DNA of 64,000 nucleotides from Coenobita brevimanus (lineage: Eukaryota > Arthropoda > Malacostraca > Decapoda > Coenobitidae), in the NCBI GenBank assembly GCA_032717465.1, contig CM064664.1, positions 770,717-834,716 of the forward strand, in the 5' to 3' direction. How positions within the stretch are numbered: position 1 is the stretch's first letter; every line of letters starts with the position of its first letter. Below the pieces are notes generated by a model. It made no database searches. It worked only from the letters and a program-made list of their open reading frames with translations, and was not told where the DNA came from. The position numbers and the translations under genes were made by a program. This document shows, piece after piece, positions 21,210 to 33,180 of this stretch.

Positions 21210-21894
21210 TCAACTCTCCTGCAAAAAGACCCCAACACCCGCAGATCCAACTACAGTATTTTAGCACCATAAATCACTGTACACATACATGAACATACCA
21301 ACTGACATAACTCTGTGCGTCTTGTAAGGTGGACTTGAGAATGAACTTGTAGTCTCTGAGCTGAAAGAAAATGATGTAAATGTACTTCATACACAATTTT
21401 GCATAAATGGTCTCTCATATACCGGTATGAGAGGAGAAGGGCCAAGCAGGTTGGGCTTCTATATTTCAGTTTTCAATATTCACTTTTTACAGTCATTATG
21501 TTTATACCTACCAACAGCTGGCTCTGAAATAATTTTCCAGTTAGATTATTCAAAATATTAAGCCTGATTAGAATTATAATGAAGTTAACTAAGATCACTG
21601 AAAATGTAATATGGCTTCATGGCAGTACCTTCTTTTTAATATGGGAGGCAGCAAATGACAAAAGTCAACTTACTGAAAACGTATGTTTGGGGTATTTGAA
21701 AATCCAGTAAGAAGAGACCTGAAACAGTCCTGGCAATGGTTGTGCTACATGATAGATCTCTAACCCTAGAAAATACAAGTGGTGTGCCTGAGTATAAACT
21801 TCACAGAATTGGGCCACCATCTTGAACTTCAAGATGGCTGACACCAGATGATCATGAAAATGATTCCAATGAAAAGGTAGGGTTTCATTTCGTT
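21210..21894. other. Interior of transposon T, no recognised gene
   Basis: AT-rich interior sequence with no clear coding frame. A degenerate CCATCTTGAACTTCAAGATGG unit at ~21793-21850 belongs to the element's repeat. LINE C begins at about 21895. Confidence 0.45.
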
Positions 21895-21937
21895 TCGTTT
21901 TTAAAGGCTCTAACATGCTTGCATGTGTCGGCCTTGG

Positions 21938-22450
21938 TCACCTAATGGCGGCTCTCCACGCTGCACGATCCATTGCAGCCTCCCTGTTCAGTCCCTTAAC
22001 CCTAAGGTCACACTTAATGACCTCGTCCCATGTCTTTCTCGGTCTACCCCTCATAACCCCACCCCCAATATTAACACTTCTCACCTTCCTCGCCCAATTA
22101 TCATCCCCCATCCTCTCCACATGTCCAAACCACCTCAATCTACCTCTCCTCATCACAACACCAATACACTCCAGTCCCATCCTACCTCTCAACTCTTCCA
22201 TTGTAAACCCAGCCCCTCCAGGCCTTGGACGCAGGGACGCACTGCACATCCACCTAATCATTGTCATTTCTGTACATCTGAGCCAGCGAATGTCTTCCTC
22301 CTTCACTGCCCAGGTCTCACCGCCATACAGCATTACACTCCTAACACATGCTGCATACAAAGACCCCTTAGCACATAGGGAGAGTCCTCTCAATGTCAGG
22401 AGAGGCAAGAGCTCCCTGAACTTCTTCCAACCACTTCTCACCCTAGCCAC
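21938..22450 (-). pseudogene. LINE C C-terminal domain
   Basis: Continuation of LINE C with YAACVRSVMLYGGETWAV, the RWMCSASLRPRPGGAG stretch, RRGRLRWFGHVERM and MRGRPRKTWDEVI, the conserved C-terminal region of RTE-like polyproteins. It is separated from the RT frame by a small frame break in 22450-22570, where ESLECVEEVCYLGDML can still be read. Confidence 0.8.
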
Positions 22451-22571
22451 AGAGCTAGCTCAAGCCCCACCTCCAGCACACAACATGTCTCCCAAATAAC
22501 AAACCTCTTCCACACACTCAAGAGATTCACCAGCAAGTTCAATCCTTTCACGTCTGACGATCTCCACCTGC

Positions 22572-24041
22572 TCACCCCGGCACGCTGTACACATAAAAAT
22601 CAGCATTATCTCGCAGTCTACCTCTGATACCACTACATCTCTTATGCACCCATTTATCACACACACCGCACAAGATGGAATTACTTCCCACGTCCTTGTG
22701 GCAAACTCCACATGGCCACTCTCCCTCGTCTTTGACAGTACCGCCACCAACCCTAGATATCATCACTTTTGTTTTATCTGCATTTACCCTTAAACCCTTT
22801 TGCCCCATACCATCTCTCCACTTCCTAAACCTTTCCTCCGCCTCCCTTTCATTCTCTGCAATCAACATCAAATCATCAGCATACAACAACTCCCACGGGA
22901 GTCCGTTTCTAAAGTCACGTGAAAGGGCTTCAAGTACCATAATAAACAACATGGGACTCAAGACTGACCCCTGATGCGCACCAACATTCACGGAAAACTC
23001 ATCACTCAAATCTCCATTCACTCTCACCTGGGTGTGAGCACCCACATACATAGCCATAACCACCCTAACCAGCCACTCCTCCAAGCCAAGCTTTCTCATT
23101 GCCCACTTCACCACCTCTCTATGGACTCTGTCAAAGGCCTTTTCCAAATCAACAAAAACAAAATAAAGATCCCTTCTCCTACCAATATATTTTTCCTGAA
23201 GTTGACGAACAATGAATATAGCATCAGTGGTCCCCCTACCTGGCATAAACCCAAACTGCATCTCATCAATATTCACTCTTTCTCTAATCATACCTTCTAA
23301 AACTCTCTCCATTACCTTCATTATCTGATCTAAAAGCTTTATACCTCTATAATTTCCTCTTTCCAGGGCATCACCCTTCCCTTTATACACATTTACAATT
23401 ACACTCTTCAGCCAATCATCTGGGACAACACACTCATAAATAATCCTATTTATCAGGTCAGTGACTAAACTCACCCCTATATCGCCTGAGGCCTTCAACA
23501 TTTCGGCAGTCAACCCAGACACACCTGCTGCCTTCCCCACCCTCATCCTACCTATTGCCTCACTCACAGTAGCAGTATCAATCAAAGGCCAAGGGCCAGA
23601 CACTGGATCTGCTGGCTCCAAACCTTCCCTGTCCCAGTCAAACTCCTCATTCAACAACCGGTTATAATGCTCTCTCCATGCATCTTTAATATCCTCACTG
23701 CTCACCACTACCCTTCCTTCATCATTCTTCACACACTGCTCACCTATGATATCCCGATTATCCCTCTTCACCTGACCTGCCACCCTAAATATATTTTTCC
23801 TTTCCCCATGATTTAGGTTATCAAGTAATTGTCTCTGTGACTCAGACTTTGCCCTGTATACCTCTCTCCTAGCCCTACGCTTGGCAGCCAAATATTCCTC
23901 TTTGCTACCACCCTTCTTCCATTCCCGGAAAAGCCTTCTTTTCTCCTTAATTGCAGCTTCTACACCCTCATCCCACCACCAAGTTACTTTATGTCTTGGT
24001 GGTCCTCTTGTCCAGCTGCATGTTACATCAGTAACTCTCAA
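22572..24041 (-). CDS. LINE C reverse transcriptase
   Basis: A long uninterrupted frame of 489 codons, 5' truncated so the listed start is not the native one. Blocks: WWWDEGVEAAIKEK (linker), GKAAGVSGLTAEMLKASGD, YKGKGDALERGNYRGIKLLD, MQFGFMPGRGTTDAIF, FVFVDLEKAFDRVHREV (first catalytic Asp), GAHQGSVLSPMLF, and LLYADDLMLIAE (catalytic YADD). After the thumb come CGVCHKDVG and CGVCDKWVHKRCSGIRG, a C2-C2-H-C zinc-binding signature. The frame ends at 22572 shortly after this finger; the remaining C-terminal region is in another frame. Confidence 0.85.
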   Translation of the reverse strand: MRVTDVTCSWTRGPPRHKVTWWWDEGVEAAIKEKRRLFREWKKGGSKEEYLAAKRRARREVYRAKSESQRQLLDNLNHGERKNIFRVAGQVKRDNRDIIGEQCVKNDEGRVVVSSEDIKDAWREHYNRLLNEEFDWDREGLEPADPVSGPWPLIDTATVSEAIGRMRVGKAAGVSGLTAEMLKASGDIGVSLVTDLINRIIYECVVPDDWLKSVIVNVYKGKGDALERGNYRGIKLLDQIMKVMERVLEGMIRERVNIDEMQFGFMPGRGTTDAIFIVRQLQEKYIGRRRDLYFVFVDLEKAFDRVHREVVKWAMRKLGLEEWLVRVVMAMYVGAHTQVRVNGDLSDEFSVNVGAHQGSVLSPMLFIMVLEALSRDFRNGLPWELLYADDLMLIAENEREAEERFRKWRDGMGQKGLRVNADKTKVMISRVGGGTVKDEGEWPCGVCHKDVGSNSILCGVCDKWVHKRCSGIRGRLRDNADFYVYSVPG

Positions 24042-24062
24042 GAAATTTTCCGTCTATCTTTC

Positions 24063-24184
24063 ATAGCCTTGCATTATAACGAAAGACCGATTTCAGCCGG
24101 CAGCCATACTGGACTTAAGATCAACGACCTCTGCCAGGTTCAGCAATGATCCCACTGGATTGCCAGGCCCTGAAAACATAGGGG
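24063..24184 (-). repeat. Transposon T fragment between LINE C and the gypsy element
   Basis: A ~120 bp remnant of the right-hand repeat of T. GGCAGCCATACTGGACTTAAG to CCAGGCCCTGAAAACATAGG matches the reverse of 20400-20500. Its broken end at 24184 continues at 33181 (GGGTCAGCCATTGG), showing that the gypsy element inserted here. Confidence 0.75.
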
Positions 24185-24499
24185 TGTTTGAAACCATTTT
24201 GTAGATATTATATAATATGAAATATAATATGTAAGTAGTTGTAAGTAGGATCCAAGTAGGGCGTCAATGCTCACTCAGTATGTTATGTCTACGAAGTATG
24301 AGTCACGACTTCCAAGTCTCTCTCTCTAGCCGGTGGGAAACCGGCGATGGCAGTTCAAACAGGTCTGGGGTCGGACGTGCATTGTCCACCATCGCTGTAT
24401 ATTGTTTCAAGACTGTGTTTAATATATTGTCAGAAAACTACAACAAGACTTTGCCTTTACCTGCAAGTGACGTAAAGGGGGCCATCGACAGCTTTAACA
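24185..24499 (+). repeat. 5' LTR of gypsy element
   Basis: Runs from TGTTTGAAACC to CAGCTTTAACA and is matched nearly throughout by 32852-33180. Shared landmarks include GGATCCAAGTAGGGC, TATGTCTACGAAGTATGAG, GCCGGTGGGAAACCGGCGAT (a GCCGGT/ACCGGC hairpin) and GTGCATTGTCCACCAT. Confidence 0.88.
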
Positions 24500-24501
24500 T
24501 T

Positions 24502-24512
24502 TGGTGGCAGCG
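24502..24512 (+). promoter_or_regulatory. Primer binding site (tRNA-Leu type)
   Basis: TGGTGGCAGCG begins two bases after the LTR. Its complement ends CTGCCACCA, as expected for a CCA-tailed eukaryotic tRNA-Leu whose acceptor strand starts GGYAGCG. A similar TGGTGG(n)CAGCGG site follows the LTRs at 52735 and 55842. The tRNA identity is an inference from acceptor-stem sequence. Confidence 0.65.
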
Positions 24513-25477
24513 GTGGGATAATAGTATATTACGTCTTCTGAGGGCCGGTTTTGCTGTGTCTGTCTTCCCACGCTACTGTCTGCTGCTCTTCCCACGACGA
24601 CACACAGCCTATCTCCCCCCTAGCCTCCAGCCCTGTTTGCAGTCTTGGTGTGGAATCGTTCTAACAGTTTTGATGTAATTTTGGGAATTTCCTCCACATC
24701 AACGCCCCCACCTATCACCACGCCACCACAACCAGGGAACCACACAAAGCTCCTGCTCCTATCAACCTACAACCTGCCTTGCCTGCCTGCCTGTGTTCCT
24801 GTCCAGCCTGCTGTAACAGTTAGTTTCAACCCCCACAAACTCCACCCCAGACCCCACTCCAGGAAGCAGCCCCCAACCGCCGCCCGATGCCGTTACGTCA
24901 TCATTTACCCCACCCACCACACACACCGATGTCACCCAGGGACCGTGGCCAGTCACACCGAGCTACGTCACAGTCTCCTGCTCCTATCAGGTTCTCGTTC
25001 TGCCCAATGGAGAGCCGCACCCAGTGACGTCACGGACACTTCCACCCAATCACGAGGAGACGAGAGCCTCACTTTTCTCCAACCTTCGAACAAGACCGCA
25101 TCTTACTACAAAGTATTTCCTATCTGCATTTTCATGCAATTCCTCATTCCATCACATTGATTAATCCCTTTCTACAGAGAAGCCAAGCTGTCTCTATAGA
25201 TTGTCATACTTTCACCATTTACTCTCATCCATTCATTGCATTTTTGTCCCTCATTTTTCATTCAGTCAGAATTTTTCGTTCACTCACTCCTACTTCATCC
25301 CATTTTCTCCCACTCATACTCAGCTGTAAATAATGTATTCATTTTCACTCATATTCATTGTATATAAATCATTTCTTCACAGATTACAAATATTTTCATT
25401 TATTTATTCTCATTTATTCATCCATTTGTTCATTTAGTTTTATCTGCTTACTTCCTACTCTGTTAATATCCTTTTTG

Positions 25478-26894
25478 AAAAGGGTAGATCTCTCACCTAT
25501 TGAATCTGACGGTAACACAGATAACGCTGTATGTAATGATAATGTAAATCTTCGCAGTGGCAGATCTTATACTAAACCAACCGTAAGTTCCCTACCTGTT
25601 TCTACTACACCTGTTACTCCTACCCTAAATCCAGATATATTAACTCCAGATACTCTATCATCTTCTCCAACTGATTCTCCTGAAACCACTCAGTCTTCTC
25701 CACAGTCCTATCCCTCCCTACTACTACACATACACACACACCACTACCGCTACGACGATTCCTTCCCACACACCATCTCATTTCACTACCGTGCCCACTT
25801 CCTCACCTTCGTGGTCTCACCCTCTTCTTATGATGGCGACTCAGAACCCTCCACCTCCTCAATCTATATATTTAGATGATGTGAATAGACCCAAATTTAC
25901 AGGAGAGGATAGTACTGTTTCAATTTACGATTTCCTCAGAGAGGTCGAAAACGACCTGCATAATCGCCAGATTGTCAATGAACCCTTGAAGGTTTCATAC
26001 CTTCTCAGTCGACTTCACCATGGCAGATCATTAACAGGAGACACTATTCATGCAGGGCACTTCGAAGATTGTCAAACGTTTGACATGTTTAGCCAACGGC
26101 TCATTCAATACTGTTGCCAACATTCCAATTATGCATCACTTATAGGATTAACTGATCTACTCAAGCAATTGCAGGAAGACATGAAGGTACATCCTCAACA
26201 TGCAAAAGTAATTGAGCCAGCCGCTACTATGAGGGCGACGAGTTCAGAGTTGCGCCAATTAATCCGTGATACTCAATGGGTAACAGAACACAACGGGGAG
26301 ATCATGATTACATTAAATAATTTTGCAGACTTGTTCGGTTACTTTAGATTTCTCAATTGGCTTTCGGACTCCCAAAAACAAATAGCGCTACAAGTTGGCT
26401 TTAAACCAGGAGACAAAATAATGGATGTAGGTAAAACAATTGTAGAAAGGTTAGGAACAGACTTCACTCGCCAGGTCGGTTCTTACAGTTCACCCTCTCC
26501 CTCTGCAGGTGGTACTGCGAGTGTACTACACACCAGCATCACTTCATCTGATTCCTCTCGTTCACGGCCAACTACAAGAACCAGACCTAGTAATCGGTCT
26601 CACTCACAACATCGTTCACCTTCTAGCGGTCGTGACAAATCAACTCTGCGAAGAAGCAAACAATTCTCAATTCCGTGCTGGCACTGCAGTAATGTAGGTC
26701 ATAGAGAGTCTAGCTGTGCGTACAAAGAAAGATGTTTTCGCTCACGGGAATGCCCGCGCGCACCTTCGCGGTCCCGACGCCTAACTTGCAAGTACCATAA
26801 GAATAGCACAACTCACTCCACGGACGAGTGTCGTTACCTTAAGAGCCGTCAGTCAGGGGAAGACGAGTGCTTGGATCGGAGAAATATAACCTAA
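25478..26894 (+). pseudogene. Gypsy element gag
   Basis: Capsid/nucleocapsid polyprotein. An N-terminal Ser/Thr/Pro-rich part (25478-25780) is in a different frame from the main 25791-26894 frame. The latter has a capsid-like helical region and a basic Ser/Arg-rich C-terminus. One CCHC knuckle, CWHCSNVGHRESSC, lies at ~26676-26717, with a second Cys/His cluster CKYHKNSTTHSTDEC after it. A frame break near 25780 disrupts the start. Confidence 0.78.
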
Positions 26895-29800
26895 CAGTAG
26901 AATATCCGCCGGTGCCTGAAAATAAGGCAACAGAAAATCAACTCCCCATTCGTCAGGTAGGACCTATAATATCTTCAGGCTTAGTCATTCTAGGATGGAA
27001 GGAAGGGGTACACACCTCTTTCTGTATGGACAGTGGATCTATGGTAAATCTAATCTCAGAAACCTCTTTAAACATTAGGAAAATAACTAAAAGAGTTGGG
27101 ATCCTCGAACCACCTGACATTCGCCTATGCGGTGTGGATGGCTCAGAATTTTAGGACAGAGGAAAGATCACACTAAAAGTTCAACTTGATAAAGCCTTAA
27201 GACCCTTTGACGTTGAATTTCATGTCACTAATGATCTTAGGTATCCAGCAGACACTCTCATTGGCTTTTCGACAATGGCCCAAGAAGCCATTACTCTCCT
27301 CCCTGCTTCTCGTTGTGTACATGTCAATGGTTTCTCAATATCTAGTATGGAATATCCACGTCTGGTACTTTCCCAAACCGACTCAGTTATTAAGTCTCAC
27401 ATGATTCCAACAGTAGTCAAGAGTAACCAAATACACATGCCGTTACCTGAACAGCCAGGTACACTACCATCTAGTACTACATCCTCTTGAGCATTCAATT
27501 ATAGATCGTATCAACCCCTCTGACAGTGGCACACTCGCCGACTCAGACACGTCTCATTTAACTACCTCAGATAGTGTGATTGATGTTTTACAACACGCAG
27601 AGATAAGACGTGCAGTAACAAATCAGTGCACAATTTTGTTGCCGCACAAGTTTACCAAAGTCTCTGTTCGTGTTGTGGGTGCGAAAGCAGGAGTGGATGT
27701 ACTAACCTTACCTGAGACGTGTTGTATGAATGGCTTAGCGTATGAGTCAGCGTTGTGTACGGTGCTGGAGGATGGTTTATGCTACTTGTATATTGCAAAC
27801 ACAACAAACGCCGCCTACACCTTATGGACGGGAACTCAGATTGGCGATTTCTTGGTATACCCAGCGGCCGTACGTGTGTGCCAGGACTTCCCACACCCTA
27901 TTGCCAATGTGTGTTCAGTTGCTCAGTCCACCAGTATTCCATCTAATCTTGATTCTCATGTGAAACAAAGTGATTTCCCGGAACACCGACATCAATTAAT
28001 TAATCTCTTGCGAGACTATCGCGAAGTAGTAGCCCTACCCGGTGAGAATGTGGGCAAAATAAATTTGGTAAAGTACAATATTACATTACATCCACGTGCT
28101 CAGCCAGTATATATTCCTGCCTACCATTTACCACATAGCCAACGTCAACAAGCCAATCGTCTTATTCAGGACATGTTGGATAATGAGGTCATTGAACACT
28201 CTGATAGCCCGTGGAACAGCCCACTATTTCTGGTTCCAAAGAAAGATGGTGAGTTACGACCAGTCATAGATTACAACCGCATGAATGCACTGACTGTCCT
28301 GGACAGATTTCCAATTCCTGTACTCACTAATTTGCTGGAATCCTTAGGCAAAAACAATTGTGTTTTTTCCTCCCTAGATCTTTTAAGTAGTTACTGGCAA
28401 GTCGAGATGGAAGAATCATCTCGTCCTATCACTGCCTCCATCCGGTCATTACCAATTCCGTACACTTCCATTCGGTCTGAGAAATGCACCTTCAGTGTTC
28501 ATGTGATTAATTCATACAGTTTTCGCCGGCATGATAGGTCACTCAGTTTTTGCTTACTTAGATGATGTCATAATAGCTAGTCACTCAGTGGAGGAACACT
28601 TAGAAAAGTAGCCGAAGTGTTCACTAGACTCAAACAAGCTGGACTTAAAATCAAACTATCACAGTGTGACTTTTTACACAAGAAACTCCAATTCCTAGGA
28701 CATGTTGTTGACGCTCACGGAATTCACACATCAGATGATAAGGTTAGAGCCGTGACGAATTTCCCAACTCCAACCAACACCGACGCTGTACGCAGTTTCC
28801 TAGGTCTCAGTGGGTATTATAGAAGGTTCATAAAATCATACGCCAAGATAGCTGCGCCGTTAACAATATTGCTGAAGAAGGATGCACCCTTTGTGTGGGC
28901 TGATGAACAAGCAACCACATTCACAACACTGAAAACTGCTCTAGCACAATCACCAGTTTTGGCATTCCCTGATTATTCTAAACCATTTCTTCTCTGTACT
29001 GATGCTTCCAGAGTAGGCCTAGGTGCCGTTCTCATGCAATATGACTCCGAAGGAAAGAAACGTGTCATTGCCTATGCTAGCCGTGTGCTAAACTCAGCGG
29101 AAAAGAATTAGTGTAACTCACTGGGAAGCCCTTGCCGTGGTCTGGTCCCTAAAACATTTCCGCGACATCATCTACGGATATCCTGTTCACATCCAAACCG
29201 ACCATCTTCCCTTATGTGACTTGTTTCGGGGACGTAACCTTACCGGTCGACTTGCACGTTGGGCAGTAATTGTGACTGACTATAATCCAATATTTGAATA
29301 CGTTCCTGGAAAATCCAATGTCGCAGTCAATGCCCTCTCGGGGCATGTTGCCACGGTCTCAACCAGTTGCGACGTAAACTTAGCGTTCAATTATGACACA
29401 CTACGTAGGTTCCAGCGTGAGGACCCCGTATGGTCACAGATCATATATTTCCTAGAGTCAGGCGATGATTCTTCGCTGCCAAAGTTACCAGTCCCTGTAT
29501 CTGATTTCTTCCTCAACAATGAATTGCTCTATAAAAACTCATTACTGACAGGTAACAACGTACCTCATCGCGAAGTTAAGCAACTAGTCATCCCAACAGA
29601 CTTAATTCCTGCTGCCCTCCATTTAATCCACGACACCCCTCATGCATCACACCCTGGCAAAGACAAAAGCTTACAGCAAGCACGTCTGTCATATTATTGG
29701 CCCACTATGCGAAAGGATATAGAAGCGCACTGCGATGCATGTTTATCATGTGCCCGTCACAAGGGGACAACCAGTCAACCTGCTCCTATATTGCAGTACC

Positions 29801-30722
29801 CAGTACCATCAAAACCTTGGAAAACTGTCCCTCTCGATCTTCTGAAGCTGCCTCTACAGAATCTGGCTTCGTTTATCTGTGAGTGGCAGTCGATCATTTC
29901 TCTAGATTTGTTATCTTAGTTCCATTGCGTGAAAAGTCTGCTAACACAGTAGCACATGCCTTTATTAATTCAGTTATTTGCCCTTTCACAACACCAGAAG
30001 TAATTTTAACTGATAACAGGTCAGAGTTCAATAATGCAGTTCTGGAAGAAGTTTGTCTTCGATACGGAATTAAGAAATGCAATATAGTGGCCAAGCATCC
30101 AGCCTCCAATGGCCTAGTAGAGCGCCAGAATAGAAAGATATTGGAGAGTCTGCATCACATAGTGGGAGATCAGACTTCCACCTGGGATGAATGGATTCCA
30201 CAGGTAGCTGCCTCAATTAATTCATCCATCAATAAGTCAATTGGAGAAACACCAGTCTTCATCATATATGGCTTTGACAAAAGAGTACCCTAATCACTGT
30301 CACAATCCAAGCCTGATCTGATCTACGACTACGATAACTATGTGCGAGTAAACCTATCTAACTTCCAGAAAATTCATAAATATGTTCAGGATAATCTGGC
30401 CCTTACAAATGAGGAGATGGTACATAACCAACATGCAGCTGCCACAGATGTTGACATCCAAGTAGGTGACTTAGTTTTTGCCCTAGATCATGACAGAGAA
30501 TCAAAACTAAACAGTAAATTCTTGGGTCCCTTCCGTGTCATATCTCGTAAAGGTAATAAATTCGAATTAAGAGATCCGCACAAGACAGAGACAACATGGG
30601 TGCATACAGATCATCTCAAACGAGCATCAAAACGCAGTCTTGGAGGAACCACTGAGAGAGACCACACCCCCACAATAAATTCCTACTCAGCCTTCTTCCT
30701 CTTCACTAAGCCTTCCTTCTGA
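26895..30722 (+). pseudogene. Gypsy element pol (PR-RT-RNaseH-IN), broken
   Basis: Protease active site MDSGS at ~27027; a stop follows at ~27152. RT runs from ~27980 (SPWNSPLFLVPKKDGELRPV, DYNRMN, FSSLDLLSSYWQ); the catalytic YLDD at 28554-28565 is in a different frame after indels near 28440-28530. The connection domain and RNase H follow (FLLCTDASRVGLGAVL ~29000; ITHWEAL region broken at 29110). Integrase has the HHCC finger (29640-29765) and a D-D-E core: VDHFSRF at 29887, LTDNRSEF at ~30010, NGLVERQNRK at ~30110. A C-terminal DHLKRAS end lies at ~30610. Order and motifs are Ty3/gypsy. At least five disruptions; inactive. Confidence 0.85.
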
Positions 30723-30869
30723 ATTACTATTCAGCCTTCTCCCACTGTTAATGACTATCGAGCCAAGTTGCGTTCTGCCACTAAGTCTCTTGCATAATGT
30801 TATCATCTCACACTGTCATTACCATCTGCATCAACATCACCTCTAAGATCACTTCATTTTATAGGAAAG

Positions 30870-32430
30870 ATGATGTGGGTCTACGTGCTGACAATGCTGA
30901 CTCTGGCTGGGTCTGGATTGGGTGAGGACGATGGTGCCGTACGGCTTGGGGCCTTGGTTGGTGCAGGAGGTGAGGTAATGGTCGTCAGAGACATAGTCTC
31001 TTTGCAATATGACCTAGAGCCGCTGACCGCCGTGGCCATCGCCCTGCCTAACCTTGCACGTCAGCTAGACGACCTGCAGGGACTCTTGTCCCACTCTACC
31101 TACCCATGTGCTGGAAATTAGATTATATTCGTTATCAGTTCAACCATCTTCAAGATTCCTTCCCTTACGAAACGCCTGTGGGTCGCTCACGAGTGAAATG
31201 TGGATTTTTTGACCTTGGAGGAGAAATCCTCAGTGGATTATTTAGTGTAGCGACTAACCGTGAACTTTCTGGATATAAAAACGACTTAATCCAATTATTC
31301 AATGCCATCAAGTCCCAAAATAAAGTGTTACGTATTGAACATTTTATGATGCAACAGATGAGTCACCATCTACATGATGTTACTAATAGTTTAAATAATT
31401 TTACGATTGTTCTTAAGCGTGAAGTATCACAGACTAATATTATTTCAGAGTTGATGTATGTTAAATTACATGTTGATAATTTGTAGGTTTCTCTGGACTC
31501 TCGTCTCCCAAGTTTCTACTGTAATTCGTATTTTAGTCAATGCTGTTGATAGTCGTGTGACCCTAGATTTAGTATCTCTCTCTGACCTTCGTTCTACCTT
31601 GGAATGGGCTCACTCAACCTTCGGCTTGTCTCCTATGATTCCATTTTCCTCTTTAGAACACTACTACCCAATACTAGAAGCCACATTCCTTACTAAAGAT
31701 ATAATTGTTCATATTCCTCTTCGTTCTTCCATCATACTCGATCTCTTTCACATCATTCCTTTTCCCTTCTAGTACAATAACTCCCTAGTACAAGCCTCTG
31801 TCTCTTCAGAGTACTTTCTTCTCTCCCATGATCATCTCTATATTGCCTTCCTCTCCTTAAGTGACCTCGGTAGATGTGCCCTTCTCACACCCAACTCTCG
31901 TGTTTGTGCTGCGTACCTCATAACAATTTTTCCTGGCAGCGTTGCTCCTTGCGAATCTGCCTTAGTCCGTAACTTCTCAGTACAACCTGTCTGTACCTTT
32001 GTTCCTGCTCCCAAAAGCCCGGTACACCATGCTCGTCTAAATCACATCCACTATTTCTTCTTTAGTGCCTCAACTCCAGTCAGTCTTATTTGTCCAGGGA
32101 CCCCTGTCCGTTCACTATCCGCAATTGGTTTATATAAGGCCCCTGATTACTGTACAGTAAAGTCTGAGTCTATCATAGCCCATGCCACACATTATCACTT
32201 CGCACTCCGCTCCCACAAGTATGACATCTTCAAACCTATTAATACTACCTTTCATCTACCAACAAACAATCTCTCTATCACATCAGAAAACCTACGTGTG
32301 TTGAACTACTTAAACAATTCTAAATTCATTATGAACCAATTCTCTTCAGCTTTTAACCGATCCTGGTCACATCCAGTCTTTGTATTTCCTCCAGTTGTCT
32401 TATGTTTCCTAGGTTTTATTGCAATTTTGT
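30870..32430 (+). pseudogene. Envelope-like gene of gypsy element, broken
   Basis: A third gene between integrase and the 3' LTR. It starts with a hydrophobic signal-peptide-like segment (MMWVYVLTMLTLAGSG), followed by a segment ending near 31121. In another frame (31106-31486) comes a short basic stretch before a Gly- and Phe-rich segment (CGFFDLGGEILSGLFSV), placed as a fusion-peptide-like region would be, then a helical region. Further frames (31458-32430) are Ser/Thr/Cys-containing and end in a hydrophobic VVLCFLGFIAIL segment just before a stop, a probable membrane anchor. The layout fits envelope/F-like proteins of errantivirus-type elements. Several stops and frameshifts make it non-functional. 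Confidence 0.6.
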
Positions 32431-32711
32431 AACCTGTATTGTTGTCTCAAGCGAATGGACAAAAGGTTGCAGGAGATCTGTGTAGCAACAAGGTTAGTGT
32501 GACAACCAAAAGACCTGGAAAATGGTAGTTCTGAGTAAAACTCATTTTGTGATTATATATATATTTGTAAATTGACCAAACCTATATGTTTATGCTATTT
32601 TTCCAACATGGCCATGTACTGTAAATATATTAATCCTTTCTTACACCCAGCTTTGTGAATTATGTAGTAATATCTCATTTATTATTGTACTCCCATGTAA
32701 TCCCGGTTCAC

Positions 32712-32714
<3 letters not shown>

Positions 32715-32750
<36 letters not shown>

Positions 32751-32753
32751 GGG
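32715..32753 (+). repeat. A28G11 homopurine run
   Basis: Twenty-eight A followed directly by eleven G, about 100 bp upstream of the 3' LTR. It may be an expanded polypurine tract or a captured poly(A). The position-appropriate PPT is the purine stretch GAGTGGGAAAA at about 32839-32850, adjoining the LTR. Confidence 0.85.
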
Positions 32754-32851
32754 ATCTCACTGTATACTCAGACCACTTGTATTCTTGCCATATTATGACT
32801 TGATGCCCCACCACTGTGTCAGGAGACACACTTTTTGATGAGTGGGAAAAT

Positions 32852-33180
32852 TGTTTGTAACCTTTTTGTAGATATTATATAATATGTAAATATAGTAGGT
32901 AAGTAGTTGTAGTAGTTGTAAGTAGGATCCAAGTAGGGCATCAACGCTCGCTCAGTATGTTATGTCTACGAAGTATGAGTCACGACTTCCGAGTCTCTCT
33001 CTCTAGCCGGTGGGAAACCGGCGATCAGTAGCAGTTCAAACGGGTCTGGGGTCAGACGTGCATTGTCCACCATTGCTGTATATTGATTCAAGACTGTGTT
33101 TAATATATTGTCATAACACTACTACAAGACTCTGCCTTTACCTGCAAGTGACGTAAAGGGGGCCATCGACAGCTTTAACA
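32852..33180 (+). repeat. 3' LTR of gypsy element
   Basis: Starts TGTTTGTAACC and ends CAGCTTTAACA. It differs from the 5' LTR by a GTAGTAGTT expansion near 32905, a CAGTAG insertion near 33030, and scattered substitutions. It is followed by GGGTCAGCC, where transposon T resumes. Confidence 0.88.

Larger units (their letters stand above)
21895..24062 (-). mobile_element. LINE 'C' (RTE-like, PHD-like zinc finger after RT), 5' truncated
   Basis: Minus-strand non-LTR element lacking its endonuclease. It contains RT, a Cys/His zinc-binding region and the C-terminal GHVERM / RGRPRKTW domain. The 3' end is followed by short AACGA/AATGA-type repeats (CGAAACGAAATGAAA read on the minus strand), a tail distinct from family A. 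It is inserted in transposon T. Confidence 0.82.
24185..33180 (+). mobile_element. Ty3/gypsy LTR retrotransposon with envelope-like gene, decayed
   Basis: About 9.0 kb with LTRs at 24185-24499 and 32852-33180, both TG...CA. Order: primer binding site, gag, protease, RT, RNase H, integrase, envelope-like gene, purine tract. This is the layout of endogenous-retrovirus-like (errantivirus-type) gypsy elements of arthropods. Every coding part has stops or frameshifts. It inserted within transposon T; the target duplication is only about 3-4 G residues and imperfect. The LTRs differ at scattered sites and by small indels, so the insertion is not recent. Confidence 0.87.

Noticed and set aside
24280..25160. 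Frames in the gypsy 5' LTR and leader (24280-24678, 24645-25160)
   Set aside because: They overlap the LTR and primer site and have no motif; leader sequence.
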